Shown piece after piece: positions 11,188-23,400 of a stretch of 61,068 nt of DNA. The notes beneath the pieces were generated by a model that was not told where the DNA came from, did not search any database, and saw nothing but the letters and a program-made list of their open reading frames with translations. Origin of the DNA: Phoronis australis. Lineage: Eukaryota > Phoronida > Phoronidae. The DNA lies in contig NMRA01000663.1 in NCBI GenBank assembly GCA_002633005.1, positions 94,432 through 155,499 of the forward strand. Direction: 5' to 3'. A program made the translations under genes and the position numbers. The first letter of the stretch is position 1, and every line of letters begins with the position of its first letter.

Positions 11188-13796
11188 CAGGCTTTCAAGC
11201 AGCTTTAGGCAAAAAAGTAAGAAAAAAGTAGGCCACATTTTCAAAAAAGTAGAAAAAGTAGGAACTGTGAAATGAAAAGTAGGAAAAAGTAGGCACAAGA
11301 CAGGCTCATAGCTAGCATTGTGTGAGACTGGTTCAAATTTCTGGAATGGTGACCTTTGTTATTTTGCAAAGGTCAACATAGTAGGGGAATCGGTATACAC
11401 AACAAGGACTCTCAGTTCTACTTTACTGAGACTAGACGGAAATGAGGATGCTGTGAAGATTGCTTGTAAAGAATGGTACTCAAATTCGGAGTCATGTGGT
11501 CCAGAAAGAGAACGTTTTTGCGTTATCTCCCACCACACTTTCAAATCAGGCGTGCTTAAATGATTGATTACACCTCATTACATACTTGGACAGAATTTCT
11601 TAGCCTGGGAATGACTTGATGAAATTTTTTATTTGGTTACATTATTGCACATTACTTACATCGCTGAAAATGGGAACAACCCACTATTCTTCACTAATCC
11701 GAAGGTTCTATATATCTAAAATTTCAGAATTAATTTTTATACTTTTGCATGCAAAAGTGAACCACACCTCAGTTACTAAGATGCACCTATACCAAAAGCA
11801 ACATCCGGGTACTATTGATTTCATGCACATACGAAATTACCCGCATGTCTTTCTTACAAATATGGAAAAATGAGTACGTTCTTGCATTTTTAAAAGGTTT
11901 CCAAACCCGGATTTGGTCTACTGACAGATACAAAAAATGACTTTCCCATCCAATTCTCTGAATAATGCTCTGTAACCCTCGATAACCCTCAAAAGCTTTT
12001 AACTTGGAAGATTGATGCCAGTGATGCATCAGTAAGTGACAGAATAATTTTTGGTAGCAATCATCATAACAGGGTTTAGTAGAATATGAAGTAAGAATAT
12101 TGATGAATAATAATCAGCCATGTTACAGTCATCCAATCTGTCAAGGTCGCAACATATCACAACGGGACTGAGCTAGTTTAGGACCGCTGCTCCTCAACCT
12201 AACCCAACAGAACAGCGCGCTCAGGTGGTCGAAAATGTAGTTAGAAGGTTTAACCCTGTCCCTACCAGTCTCCACAAAGTCAGAGTCTCATTCAGTCTTC
12301 TTAAATTTAAAACAGTCGTTGGTCACCGCAGCCCTGACCCATGCCCCAGATGTTGTCCCTGCTTGATAGTGAGTTGTTAGTTAGATCCAAGAATCATGAT
12401 TCACAGTGATTGGGTCTGAGCTCATTTGTAAACAATGTAAGCGATGTTTTAAGACTATTTAGCTCTTGCACACCCTTTAAATGGTTACTACATGATGGAC
12501 CAGGCCTTTATGCAGGGGACTAGTCTGGACGCCCTGGCAAGGACGCCCAATGTATCATTTGGAGGCCCACTGTCAATAGGAATCTTTCAAGTTTGGACTC
12601 CCACATTGTAATGAATACTAGGAAGCCTCTGAAGGCTCAGAGTGGGGGGGTTCTTTTTTTCAAAGCAGGAAGAAATATACAATGTACATACTTTGTATAT
12701 ACTTTGTATATACATTGTTGCTATTTTGACACCTGATTGACAGCATTGTAAAAGTCTTGGTCTATACATTTTTTTAGTAAAAATGCTCACCATAGAAGGC
12801 TGTTTTATAAACTTAGATGTAAAAACCTTGATCTATGCATTTATAAAAAATCTGTGTGTTTGGGGATATTGCTGGGGGTGGGGGGTTACGCGTCGGAATC
12901 ATGGACACCCTGGAATATTGGGAACCCCATTTTGGACACCCTATTTTCAAAATCCTGGATAAATGCCTGTGCTGGACACAAATACAGTACTTTACTCATG
13001 TAATTTCCTACTCATTAGCAGACAATCACATCAGAGTTCTGGGTTCGGAATTGTGGACATTCGAAATAATGAACTTTCGAAGGCAGCAAACCATCGGAGT
13101 AGCGAACCTTTGAAGTTAGTGTCCGACTTTCACAGTAGTGAACCTTTGGAATAGTGACATGCAACTTTGAAAATCTTTCCATCAAATTTGTAGCTCGTAT
13201 GAAGTCTGCAGTTCATTTTTGGGGGGTTTGTTATTCCTTAGGATCCATACACCGCCATCTTATCTGCAAATCTCCAGGAAAATGTCGTCTTAAGATGTGG
13301 ATATGGCGTCCCGAATTACTAAACTATCTTTTGGAAAAAGAATTTTTGTTGCACTTAAACGTTGAAATTAATCTTTAATTGTTCATTAATTACGTCAGCG
13401 TCTTAATTAATAACCCTAGGCATTTTTTCGTCTCAAGTTGCATCATTTTAATTTGAGTGAAATAAACTTGAAATGGATGTTGCACTCGAAATTTTATTTA
13501 AATGGATTTTTGGGTCCAGGGACCAAAGCCCAAGATTGGGTAACTTAAGACGCCCCTTTCCTTCAATGGTTGGTGACTTACAATAGAATTACAAAATTGG
13601 TTAGCATTACTGATGCTGGAGGAAGTCCACCGTGTGCTTTTCCTGATAATCTAAAACGAATACTCAATACTCCAAAAACATAATTGAGATGAAAAATTTA
13701 GAGCAATAAGAAAAAAGTAGGAAATATTAGGAATTCCAGAAAAAAATAGGAAAAGGCCAAAAAAAGTAGGAGAAAGTAGGAAAGCTTGAAAGCCTG
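11188..13796 (+). mobile_element. 2.6-kb hAT-like transposon with 13-bp TIRs
   Basis: Begins CAGGCTTTCAAGC and ends with its perfect inverse GCTTGAAAGCCTG. CCATCA flanks both ends (11182-11187 and 13797-13802), as a target-site duplication would. The first and last 100 bases are both rich in AAAAAGTAGG units on the same strand. A CAG-starting inverted repeat suggests hAT; a clean 8-bp duplication is not seen. No transposase recognised: the open frame at 11318-11563 (81 residues) has no known motif. The interior also holds a segment (about 12,508-12,720) shared with 21,330-21,545. It sits inside a copy of the CTCF-motif repeat. Confidence 0.7.
12508..12720 (+). repeat. GGACGCC dispersed repeat, copy A
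   Basis: Shares CTGGCAAGGACGCCCAATGT, ATCATTTGGA, CCCACATTGTAA and AGAAATATACAATGTA with 21,330-21,545 on the same strand. Confidence 0.8.
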
Positions 13797-15774
13797 CCAT
13801 CACCTTCTAAATAGATAGCTAGTAGCTATTTGCCAAATTTCATATTTAGATGAGGCAAGCGCCAAATAAAACAATTGCTACAATAGGGAGGACACAGTGG
13901 TAGTCATATCAATCTGAAAATTTGCTCGTGATGCTCCATTGACAGAAGTGTGTCTGCAAAATTTCATCTAACAACAAAAGGATTACCAATGCCTTGACTT
14001 TTCAAGTTTTTTTAATGTAAAAAGGCGGGATAGTGATATGCAAGCGTATTAAGTTAATTAAATTATTTCTTTTAATTAGTCGTTATGGACAATTAGGTAG
14101 GTACTGTCGTTTGAACATCAGTTAGCATACATGCAAAAACTTTTGCGCATAGTCATACGTGCTACATTACATTTAAGTTCCATGATAAAGGACTGCAAAT
14201 AGAATTGTGACAAACTGGGAAATTAGTGGGTAAGGCGTGTTTATGCAGACAGTAGCGCCCTCTGTCTGTTCTGCAAGAAGTAAAGTTAAATTGGAATTCT
14301 TTGTCACAAGCTCTCTTAATATCATCGAGACGATTAACATAAAACTATAAAAAAGTTCAGCAAGCTTCACTTCGCTTTGCTTCATTGTCAGCTTTTTACC
14401 CACATATTTCTAGTTGTGTTTTGACCTTCAGATGTCAATCATTGCTGACTGAGGTCAGACATTGCATGCACAGATGCATTTAAATCAAAATACTACCACG
14501 TGGAAACAATGCAAACTTTCCCAACCCAAAAACGAAATTGTTGGTCACTTAAGCAAAAGACATTGAAAGAAATTGGTACAACTTCAAATCAGTGCAGTTC
14601 CATATCCAAACAAATTATTGAGAAATTCACCTTCACAGCGCCATCGATGCTCTAGGTTGTAGCCAGGCACTCCGCATATCGACTGCTCGAGCCACTGGTA
14701 AGAGTATTCAAATATTGGTGGAAGGGGAAGGGATGACGAGTGTCTGACAGATTTCGTTGTAAATGATGAAACAAAACAATTAATAACTTCTATTCAGTAT
14801 TTCTTTAAAAAAATTGATAAATAGGTGTCTACTTTTGTGCTTTTATGGTGTGAAAAATATTTTTGACAATATAGACAAACTCATTCCCCCCTCACATGTG
14901 TCCTGTCTTGGAATGTTCTAAACGGCTGATGAGCGAAAACATTTCAGTTCTGGTTTGTAGGATTGATTCGACGGTTAGTTCTGTAGTAATCATTGAGGTT
15001 CATTCAAATTTAGGTCTCTGAATACTTTCAACAGGAAAACTAGAGATATGGTTGTCTATTGAAGTGTAATTTGGACGTGGTAACTTCTTTTGCTGTTTGG
15101 TCGAGAAGGTGAGAAGTTTTCTCCCGTGTAAGCGCACTTGCTCTTGCGTTCTTTAGTGATGAAGGTGTATTAAAACGTTCCCGTTTCTTTGGAGAAAGAC
15201 GCTGGTTGTGTTGTTTTCCCAGTATGGTTCGAAGTAAGTTGTTTTCTGTTGTTAAAATGGCAACAAATATCAACCTATGGCGTTAATTATTGAGATGTTC
15301 CCATACGGCATACAAATACAGACGGTACAGGAGAAACCAACAGTTAATACCCCAATGTTGGTTCCGACGAAATTCCATTGATTTCAAGTCTGAACATAGC
15401 CACATAAAACTTAAAAGGCACATTGTAGGCCACCCATTTTCGACAATCACCCTACTTTGCACCGCCATGTACATTTTGTTATATTTCTAGAAAAGCTTCC
15501 TCTTTGTAATGAAACATACTTTCTTAGGCTTTCAAATGGTGTCGCCTAAAAGGAAGTCAGTCAAGACAACAAGAGACTAAAATTTTACAAGGGATTGGAT
15601 AGAACTAGCAGACAACTCACTTGGCTCACAAAAGTGTATACCCTAAATCGACACCCCACAACTCATCATTTCGGAAAGCATGTCTCTAGAATTCATAGTG
15701 ATTTTCCGAGGAGTAGTAATTCAATTAAATTAGATTGAGGAACTTTCAGTATTATTTGGTGTACGTTAATTTCT
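13797..15774. other. Intergenic region between FAAH and DNAAF11
   Basis: Begins with the right half of the split CTCF-motif repeat (to about 13,990). 15,040-15,273 (minus) is a 77-codon open frame, basic and free of low complexity, without a recognised domain; 15,283-15,490 is open on both strands. I do not call either a gene. The DNAAF11 first exon probably lies between here and 17,331 but could not be fixed. Confidence 0.35.
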
Positions 15775-16843
15775 ACAGCGTTTTCAGTGACTTAACCAGA
15801 CGTAGGGGGTGGTGAGCGTGTGATAACATCTAGCTTCTTTGTTAACTGCCAAGCACAGTCTTTTGTCTGTTATGACAACAGGCAGGCTAATTATCTACCA
15901 GGCTTATTACGGACCACCTGTGAACGCAGTCAAACCCAGAGTGAATTGGTGTATTCAGAAAGAATAGCTTGTTGTAACTTCGGTTGCAGCACAGGCGTCC
16001 TCAGCTTCTGATCGTCCCCAATACACTACATATAATACTACAAGGTATGACACTTCGGACTTGAAATTCCACGGGTGCTCCACTTCAGCCGTCCGTAGCA
16101 AATATAAAACTCAATAAATTTGCACAAAACAGGGGTTCAACAAACCATGAAGAATTTTTCTTTCTCCCAATACCATTCACGGTGTCCTGTTACGGCGACT
16201 TCGTAAGAAATTCGCAGTCAAAGAACAAAAATGTTCACAAAAAGCCCCCACACACGTTCTCCCTAGGCCCGTCGAGGTCAAGGACGGTTACGGAAATTGC
16301 CGGTGAGTTACGGAAGTAGCGACATCGTGACTTTACGCGACAAAGCGGCAATTTCCGTACCGTCCGTGACCTCGACGGGCCTAGGGAGAACTTGTGTGGG
16401 GGCTNGCAAATTTATTGAGTTTTATGTTTGCTACGGACGGCTGAAGTGGAGCACCCGTGGAATTTCAAGTCCGAAGTGTCATACCTTGTAGTATTATATG
16501 TAGTGTATTGGGGACGATCAGAAGCTGAGGACGCCTGTGGGTTGCAGTTGGGCGATTTTGACAATTCAAAAACTAAACATGATCATCATTTGACAAAGAT
16601 TTCAGAAATGCTATTGGTTTATGTTCAAATATGTTATAACTTAACTTTTATTTTTAACAGCACAGCCCAGTCAGGGTAGATACAATCTTATTGTTGATTA
16701 GAGCAAGTATCGAACAAAAGAGAGCTGGCCCTCCAACCATAAATGTCAGAATGGAGTTAATCAGTCGTGTAAGATATTGGCTATGGGGGTAAACTTTCCA
16801 ACTTGCTGTTGGGTATAGAATTGAACAAGTTGGGAGCAACGGG
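15775..16843 (+). repeat. Dispersed repeat family 2, copy B (split by a foldback element)
   Basis: Collinear with 8,069-8,560 on both sides of the 550-bp inverted-repeat element at 15,990-16,539. The left part shares GATAACATCTRGCT and ACAGTCTTTTGTC; the right part starts at TTGGGCGATTTTG and runs to GAACAAGTTGGGAGCAACGG. The uninterrupted copy shows what the empty target looked like. Confidence 0.85.
15990..16539. mobile_element. Foldback DNA transposon (long-TIR MITE) with 8-bp target duplication
   Basis: Flanked by GGTTGCAG on both sides (15982-15989, 16540-16547). The left arm from CACAGGCGTCCTCAGC is repeated inverted at the right end almost without mismatch for about 130 bp; a further 60-bp inverted match (AGCCCCCACAC to GGAAATTGCCG) lies towards the centre. 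About 125 bases of the left arm (16,117-16,241) have no partner on the right, exactly where the single N (16,405) stands, so the right arm is probably collapsed in the assembly. The real element would be about 675 bp with arms of about 310 bp. No coding sequence. Duplication length and long arms fit non-autonomous Mutator-like or hAT elements. Confidence 0.85.
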
Positions 16844-17331
16844 AAAACACCGTAAGGTCCTTCAAATTTGCATCACTCTCTCTCTCTCCAACCATAACTT
16901 GGAAGTCTTACATGTAGCTCACTTTCAGTGTTTCATGTGTATCACCTTAGTTGGGCACCAATTTTGGGACCTAAGCCCAATCAAGCCTCCAAACAAGTCA
17001 GCTAACAGGCAATTACCCATTGACAAATGATATAGAAAGGATTTTACAGCATGACATAACCAGAAGTAACGTACATTTATATTATTTACCAACTTTTAGC
17101 ATAAATGGGCCATCAAGTACATCTTGTGTATGTATTGTCTTTTGAAAATGTTTTTCTTCAGTTCTTTATACATTTAGTTCTTTGTATCTTGGTATTTCTT
17201 GTTCAGAACTTGTGTCAGGCCTATACAGCTTTGCTGAAAATGTGTCCTGGAATTATAGAGAAAGTAACATTTGGTAACCGGGGTATTTCTGCTATAAAAC
17301 TGAATGGTCATGTTTTTGCTTTTGTTCTCAG

Positions 17332-17425
17332 TAACGGAAGATTTGGTTCGGAAACGAGCTGAGCACAATGAGTGTGAGATTTCAACTTTAGAGGAAGTTT
17401 CCCTTCATCAACAAGACATTGAAAG
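17332..17425 (+). CDS. DNAAF11: DNAAF11 exon 2
   Basis: Acceptor tttgttctcag, donor AG/GTATTG. Encodes [20 protein letters not shown] and then LHQQDIE. Its first two bases (TA) complete a codon begun in the missing first exon; human DNAAF11 begins MGWITEDL, so only a few bases of coding sequence are absent. Confidence 0.92.
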
Positions 17426-20400
17426 GTATTGTTTACAATTTATGAGTGTACTCGTACTCTTGTGGTCCATCAATAGGTTAAGTGGAGTTACAACATTTAT
17501 GATAACTGAAGAGGTTTAGCGAATTTAGAAAATGATAAACAAAGACGCAAATTTAAAAAAGGATTCAACAATATTAAAGACTATTCAGTTTAGGGTAGTA
17601 GTCACTTACAGTGGTCTCGCATTCCAAGAAACAGTTTTCTCTACTAAATAATGAGCATCAAATCGTAATATTTGTTTTGTTGAACTATACATTGTTGTTC
17701 GGCTTAGTGCAACATGTGGTCACGTTTTGAACACCGTAGCGAGCAATAGCCAATTAAGAAGTACAAAAAATAAATTAAAGCTACGTTATTTTATTTTTGG
17801 TCCAAATAGAAGAATTTTTAATAGATGTAGTGATCACCACATTCAGAAATTTTGATCAAGTTGTTTGATTTATTTAATGATGCAGTGTTTCCATTCACTC
17901 GTATAAGTATGTTTTATTGACATGTAAATGCAGTTTATACTGAATTGAAGGCTTGGACATTTTCATGTGTTTCAGAATCGAGTACTTAGACAAGTGGTGC
18001 CGAGAGTTAAAAATTCTTTACTTACAGAGCAACCTTATACCAAAAATAGGTAAGATTAGTGTTTGATCAAAGTATTGTTAAAAAGTTGAAAATTAAATTA
18101 TTGAAATATCAAAAAATTCTTTTTAAAAAATAGTGTTTCACTTTATTGGCTATGAGTCATCTTCAGTTGTTCATTAAATTGACAGAATGACTGTCAATGA
18201 GGTTTTTATCATTCTTGACTGGATTTTTTGAGTTTCTTTTTTGATTGTTTGAAATTTCATTTATTTTTAATGTATTACAAAGAGCTTTTGAAAAAGTTAC
18301 AAACAACCTCAGCCTCATCTTAGCTTATAAGCACTAATACAGTTGTAAACTATAGCCAGTTGCTTTAAAAAAATATGAGTACAGCCCCAGAAATCTCTTT
18401 CACATGTATCCTTGTTCTCATTCATTCCCTTGCATACATTAGGAGGTCAAACCACAAGTTGTTTTGATCAGTTGATATTTTTGCTGGGCTGGCTAAAAAG
18501 ACATTTTCTTGTCAGTGGTCTATGAATATTATTTCCTTTTCAAAATCCTTAATTGAAGCTTAATCTTTCAAGTGTCATTTGTAAGCTTCTTCGTTTATTA
18601 ACAGTCAATGATTGTGTTGGATATGGAAAAATAAAGCTTAAATTAAAATGTATCTATTATTATGTTTTTGATTTTGATTTTTTGACCAAGTTTTTATTTT
18701 CATTTTGGGCTTAATACATTTTTTTTATTTAGAGAATGTCAGTCGTCTAAAGAAACTAGAATATCTGAACCTGGCACTGAATAATGTCGAAAGGGTAGAA
18801 AATTTAGAAGGTAAGTCTTGCCTGTCAAAAGCAAATTAAAAAGATGCACTTTTCAAAATGTCAGAGTCCAATTTCATAGATAACACTGCTATAAACCTTG
18901 TTTTCCATAAAGAAAACCAACTTTAGCTTTAAACCATTTACTGTTATGAAGTTGGTCCAAAGTTAAACGGCTCTGATTTCTGGTCTTGGTAAGAATTTAC
19001 AATTCGTTGTTGCTTGAAACCAGGCTCTACAAGCTGACTTCTCCTTTTTTATTTGGGTACCATAGTCTTAAGGCATAACAAACTGTTCTTTGCGAGACAA
19101 CATCATTTTTCATTTGAGTAAGGAATGAACTGAGACAAAAATTTTTTGAAAGTAAGTGATCTCAATTAAGTTTAATTTCTTCAACAGGATGTTGGTTTAT
19201 TGCCACTTTACTTTGTTTCCATGATTGTTCTAAATTTCGAAAGTGTAATAAGTTTACTTGAACATGATTTGTATAGTGTTAAAGCTGCATTTTGCTCAGT
19301 GTTGCTGGCTAAAAAACAAAAATCTATTTGGGCATTACTCGGAGTCATAAAATTGGTCTCGTAAGGTTTCCTTACAGTGATAGGATTACAATTCTATTGT
19401 CAACTGATGTCTTAGGCTATGCGTACATGCACAATATAATTCACAATTTTATGGTTGACCGACCTCATTAAAGTCTGAAACATTGTGTTGAGTTGCTGAT
19501 GGTTTTGATGTTCTTGTTAGAAACGGAAATGGAATCCTATCATGATAACGAATATTATGAGACCAATTCTATGAGAGTAAAAAGCTTAATTCTATTTTTG
19601 TTTTTGTCCAGCTCAGCGTGGCAAAATGCAGCTTCAGGCAATTCAGCAGAGGACTATTTTCGTACACAGAAAGTGGAGGGCACTGGAAGTGGTGGCGATG
19701 TCAAAAATGATGACATCCGAGGGGGTATTCAATTGGCTTAGATTTTTTATTTTGTGTGGCACTTGGTATTCAACGAGGTGCCAATTTTCCAGGTCGTTCC
19801 TTTGTATTCTGTTGGTCTAGATTTTGATGGTGAAAAAGAACTTGCACTCGTAGAAATGTATGTTTTATCAAATCCAATTTTATGGTGTAAATATTGTGCT
19901 AACATTGATATGTACTGCATTTGTCAAGAGCTGTTTCTGAATAGTTGGTGAGATATTTAAAAAGAGTCTCCTTGTATAGATTGGGTAAAAACAGTCATTA
20001 TAGACATTCACACCATGAGGTTGCCTTTTTCATGCAGTGCTTTGTTTTGTATTTTCGGTTGTGTACAACTGCGTTATCTGTTTGTTTTGTAGGCTGTGAG
20101 TCATTACAGAAGTTAGACCTAACAGTTAATTTTGTTGGCGAACTGACAAGCATAGAAAATTTGAAGCACCTCGAACACTTTCAGGAACTGTAAGGACAGG
20201 CAGTAGATTTGTTGTTTCAGATAATCGCGTCATCTCTAAAAATAAGCGCTACATTAAACTGTATTGTTTAGAGCTCCATGCTGTGGCATCCCTGCAAACC
20301 ATGATTTTGACTGTTTGCTTTGTTTTTTAATCATTATTGCATGTCATAAAATTGTGTACCGAAAAGAGTTCTTGGATTACTTCAACGACAAAATTCGCTG

Positions 20401-23400
20401 CTAATTTGATTTATTCTAGTTTGAAATGAGCGATTTTGAATTGACTTAATAAGTGGTGTGCAGGACTATTATAAGTAACTACCAGGTGTTGATTTGCCAT
20501 TGGTTGAGAAGATCCTGAAACCTAGCCATTGGTATTCAAGTTATTCTATTCTAGGTACATTAAAACATATTTCCACGTCATTGAATGTAAATTTGACATC
20601 AAAATATTGAAGTTTATAATTTAGCTTTGATAGCCATCCCCTATACGCTCTGACATGGTTATGCCCCTAACGAGTAAAATGTCATTCATAATACAAACCA
20701 GTTATTTTTAAATAATTATGCTTTGGGAATATATTTTTGTTATTTTTTGTTATAACTTACAAATAAAAATGTTGAATGTGAGAGGATGTTTGAGTGGACA
20801 TCAAAATAGCCTCACAGTTCGAGCAAACTAGACAGAGATGTAAACGGTTGTTTGTTTGTATTTTCGTAGCTTTTTAACCGGCAACCCCTGCGTTGAGTAC
20901 GAGGGCTACAGGACTTATGTCATCGCTACCCTTCCTCATCTCATGGTAAGGAACAAGCTCTGATGATAACTTAGCTAACTGATTTGCATTGGGTGATGTT
21001 TATATTGTGCTGGTTAAAAGTTTTGGTCTTGTGAGTCCACTGCACCCCAACCAAAGATGATGTCATGCACTGCGATTAATTCCAGTGCCACCTCGAGTTT
21101 TTGTTCCAAGTTAAACGGACTCCTGATCGGTAACCTGAATGAAATTAGCGAAATTAGTTAATATCAGGAGTAACATAAGAAATGATGCTCAAATGTTGAC
21201 CAAAGCACATGCGCGTAACATTGTCTAAAACACATTTGGCCTATTATTCTTCATCTTTAAGGGGCCATAACAAAGCTTGTATTCAGCATCATACAAGTTG
21301 GAAATCATTAAATGACAGGAGACAGCCAGGCCTTCATGCAGCGTACGTCCTGGGCGTCCAAATGGACGCCCTAGCACTAATGTAGACGCCCTGGCAAGGA
21401 CGCCCAATGTATCATTTGGACGCCCTGTCAATCAGAATTTCTCCAGTTTGGACACCCACATTGTAAGATTACTAAGACTCCCAGTTAATCAAAGAGAGAA
21501 GTTGGCCCTTTCAACTCAGAAAGAAATATACAATGTATTTCAAATGTTGCAATGTTCAAACTATTTTCACAGTATTTAGTAGACCTGTCAATCATTAGCA
21601 CGTGTTTGGTTGCCAGAGTGTCTGCTTTCAGTAGACTCATGTGCCACTGCAATTCTGTACTTTATATAGGGACAGGGACCTTGCTCAACTCCAAACTGGT
21701 GTTTCAGAGCTGTAGTTTCATCTACTTCATCTTTTTTTGAAAACACCAAAAGCGAAATAAATGTCATTATTTTAATAATATGATGTGCCGCAAGAATATC
21801 CCCATTTAAAATGTTTGAGTTTTCGCCCGTTTCATGCTTTTGTATGTGCGTCTAAAATGGAGCAGCAGTGACACCTGTTGCCAAAATATNGTGGGCCCAC
21901 ATGCGAGGCCTACGCACCTCTGGTACAATGTGTATCAGACCGCCTGCAATTATTTTTTTTCTATTAAGTTTGTTATGTTCGGGCTGTGCTGTGAGGTGAG
22001 TTTCCTGACTGCGCTGATCGGGAACTCGTACCAACGCAATAGACTGTTTGTCAAGTTTAATTGAGTGTGACTCTATGGCTCAGATTGTGATGTTGGAAAT
22101 TTCTCGGTTTTAAAAGTCCAGTGGAATGGTACATAACATTCAAAACATAACATCACCCGATTAGCCATATACAGTATTATGATATGGTGTAACAGTTGAA
22201 TAATGATTGTACAGTTTAAGGAAAAATGATAAGAAAAAGAGATTAAATTGAAACAGAATGAAACACAAATTAACGTACACTTGGTGTTTGGTATCAGGGC
22301 ATTTATTCAAACGTCTGCTTTAATTGTTTTTAGCACTTAGATGGCACAGAAATTGAGAGATCGGAAAGAATCAAAGCCTTGCAGGAGTTTGACCAGGTAT
22401 ATCCTCGTATTCTACAACAACAAGAAGAGTATAAACGGAAGAGGGTGAGTTGACAAAGGAGGGATATAGTCTGTTAGTCTTCACTTGTTTCATGAAAAAG
22501 GTAGAGCCAAAATTGTCTCTTTTATCTTTTAAAGGCTGAGATTATCTTGCTGCAAATAGTTTGACCAAATATTGTTTTTAGCATCCACTCAGTTTATAAG
22601 CCAATAAGACTAAAATTTTTTTGATCTTTACTTTTGCTGAGAAATTTGATGTAATGAAATTTTGCTAGTCGACCATGTTGTGACCTCAATAGATGAATTA
22701 GTAACTTTACTTTCAGTCAGTTCAGATATTATTAGTGAAGAATCACTTTGCGAAGACTTCACATCCTGGGGCTTGTTATATCAAGAGTGATACATCCTGT
22801 AATACCTTAGGCAATCACAGCTAAGGTCTTGTGCTCATTATTGGGAATGGAACAGTGTTGTTTTTAAAAGAGCTAAACATTGAAAGTCACGAGAACTTCT
22901 GGGGCAGATCCAGGATTTTGAGTTACGGGGGCCCAGGGTAGGGTATTAGCCAGGATTTTGTCCATCAGACATTCATAGCCCCTTACTGCCAAGTGGAATC
23001 GGGGAGAATTTTAGGGGGGGGGGCATGACTCCCTAGGCCCCCATCTAAATCCGCCACTGAACTTGACCATATTCAATAACTAAACTTGAATGACCACAAA
23101 CTACTGAACATCTTTGAAGTGTAATGCAACATACAACTATACTAACATATGGCTTCTGATAAAGCTAGGAGCAGTTTTCTGTTTTGTTCATTACATTCCA
23201 TTATTTCAAAGTCCGATACTGATCATTTGAATGTTGAAAACTTTTAAGAGGTTTTTCTATTTATTGAATTCGCCCTATCTCTTGACTTTGTACCTTATTG
23301 TTTTGTTAATGAATATACATTCAACTTGGTTTTAATGTTCAAGGAAAAACAAAAACTTGAAGAAGAAGAAAAGGAGAAGAAAGAGCAAATGAGAAGCGAG

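Noticed and set aside
16786-16800. ATGGGGGTAAAC as the missing first exon of DNAAF11
   Set aside because: Wrong phase for the 17,332 acceptor and inside a dispersed repeat.
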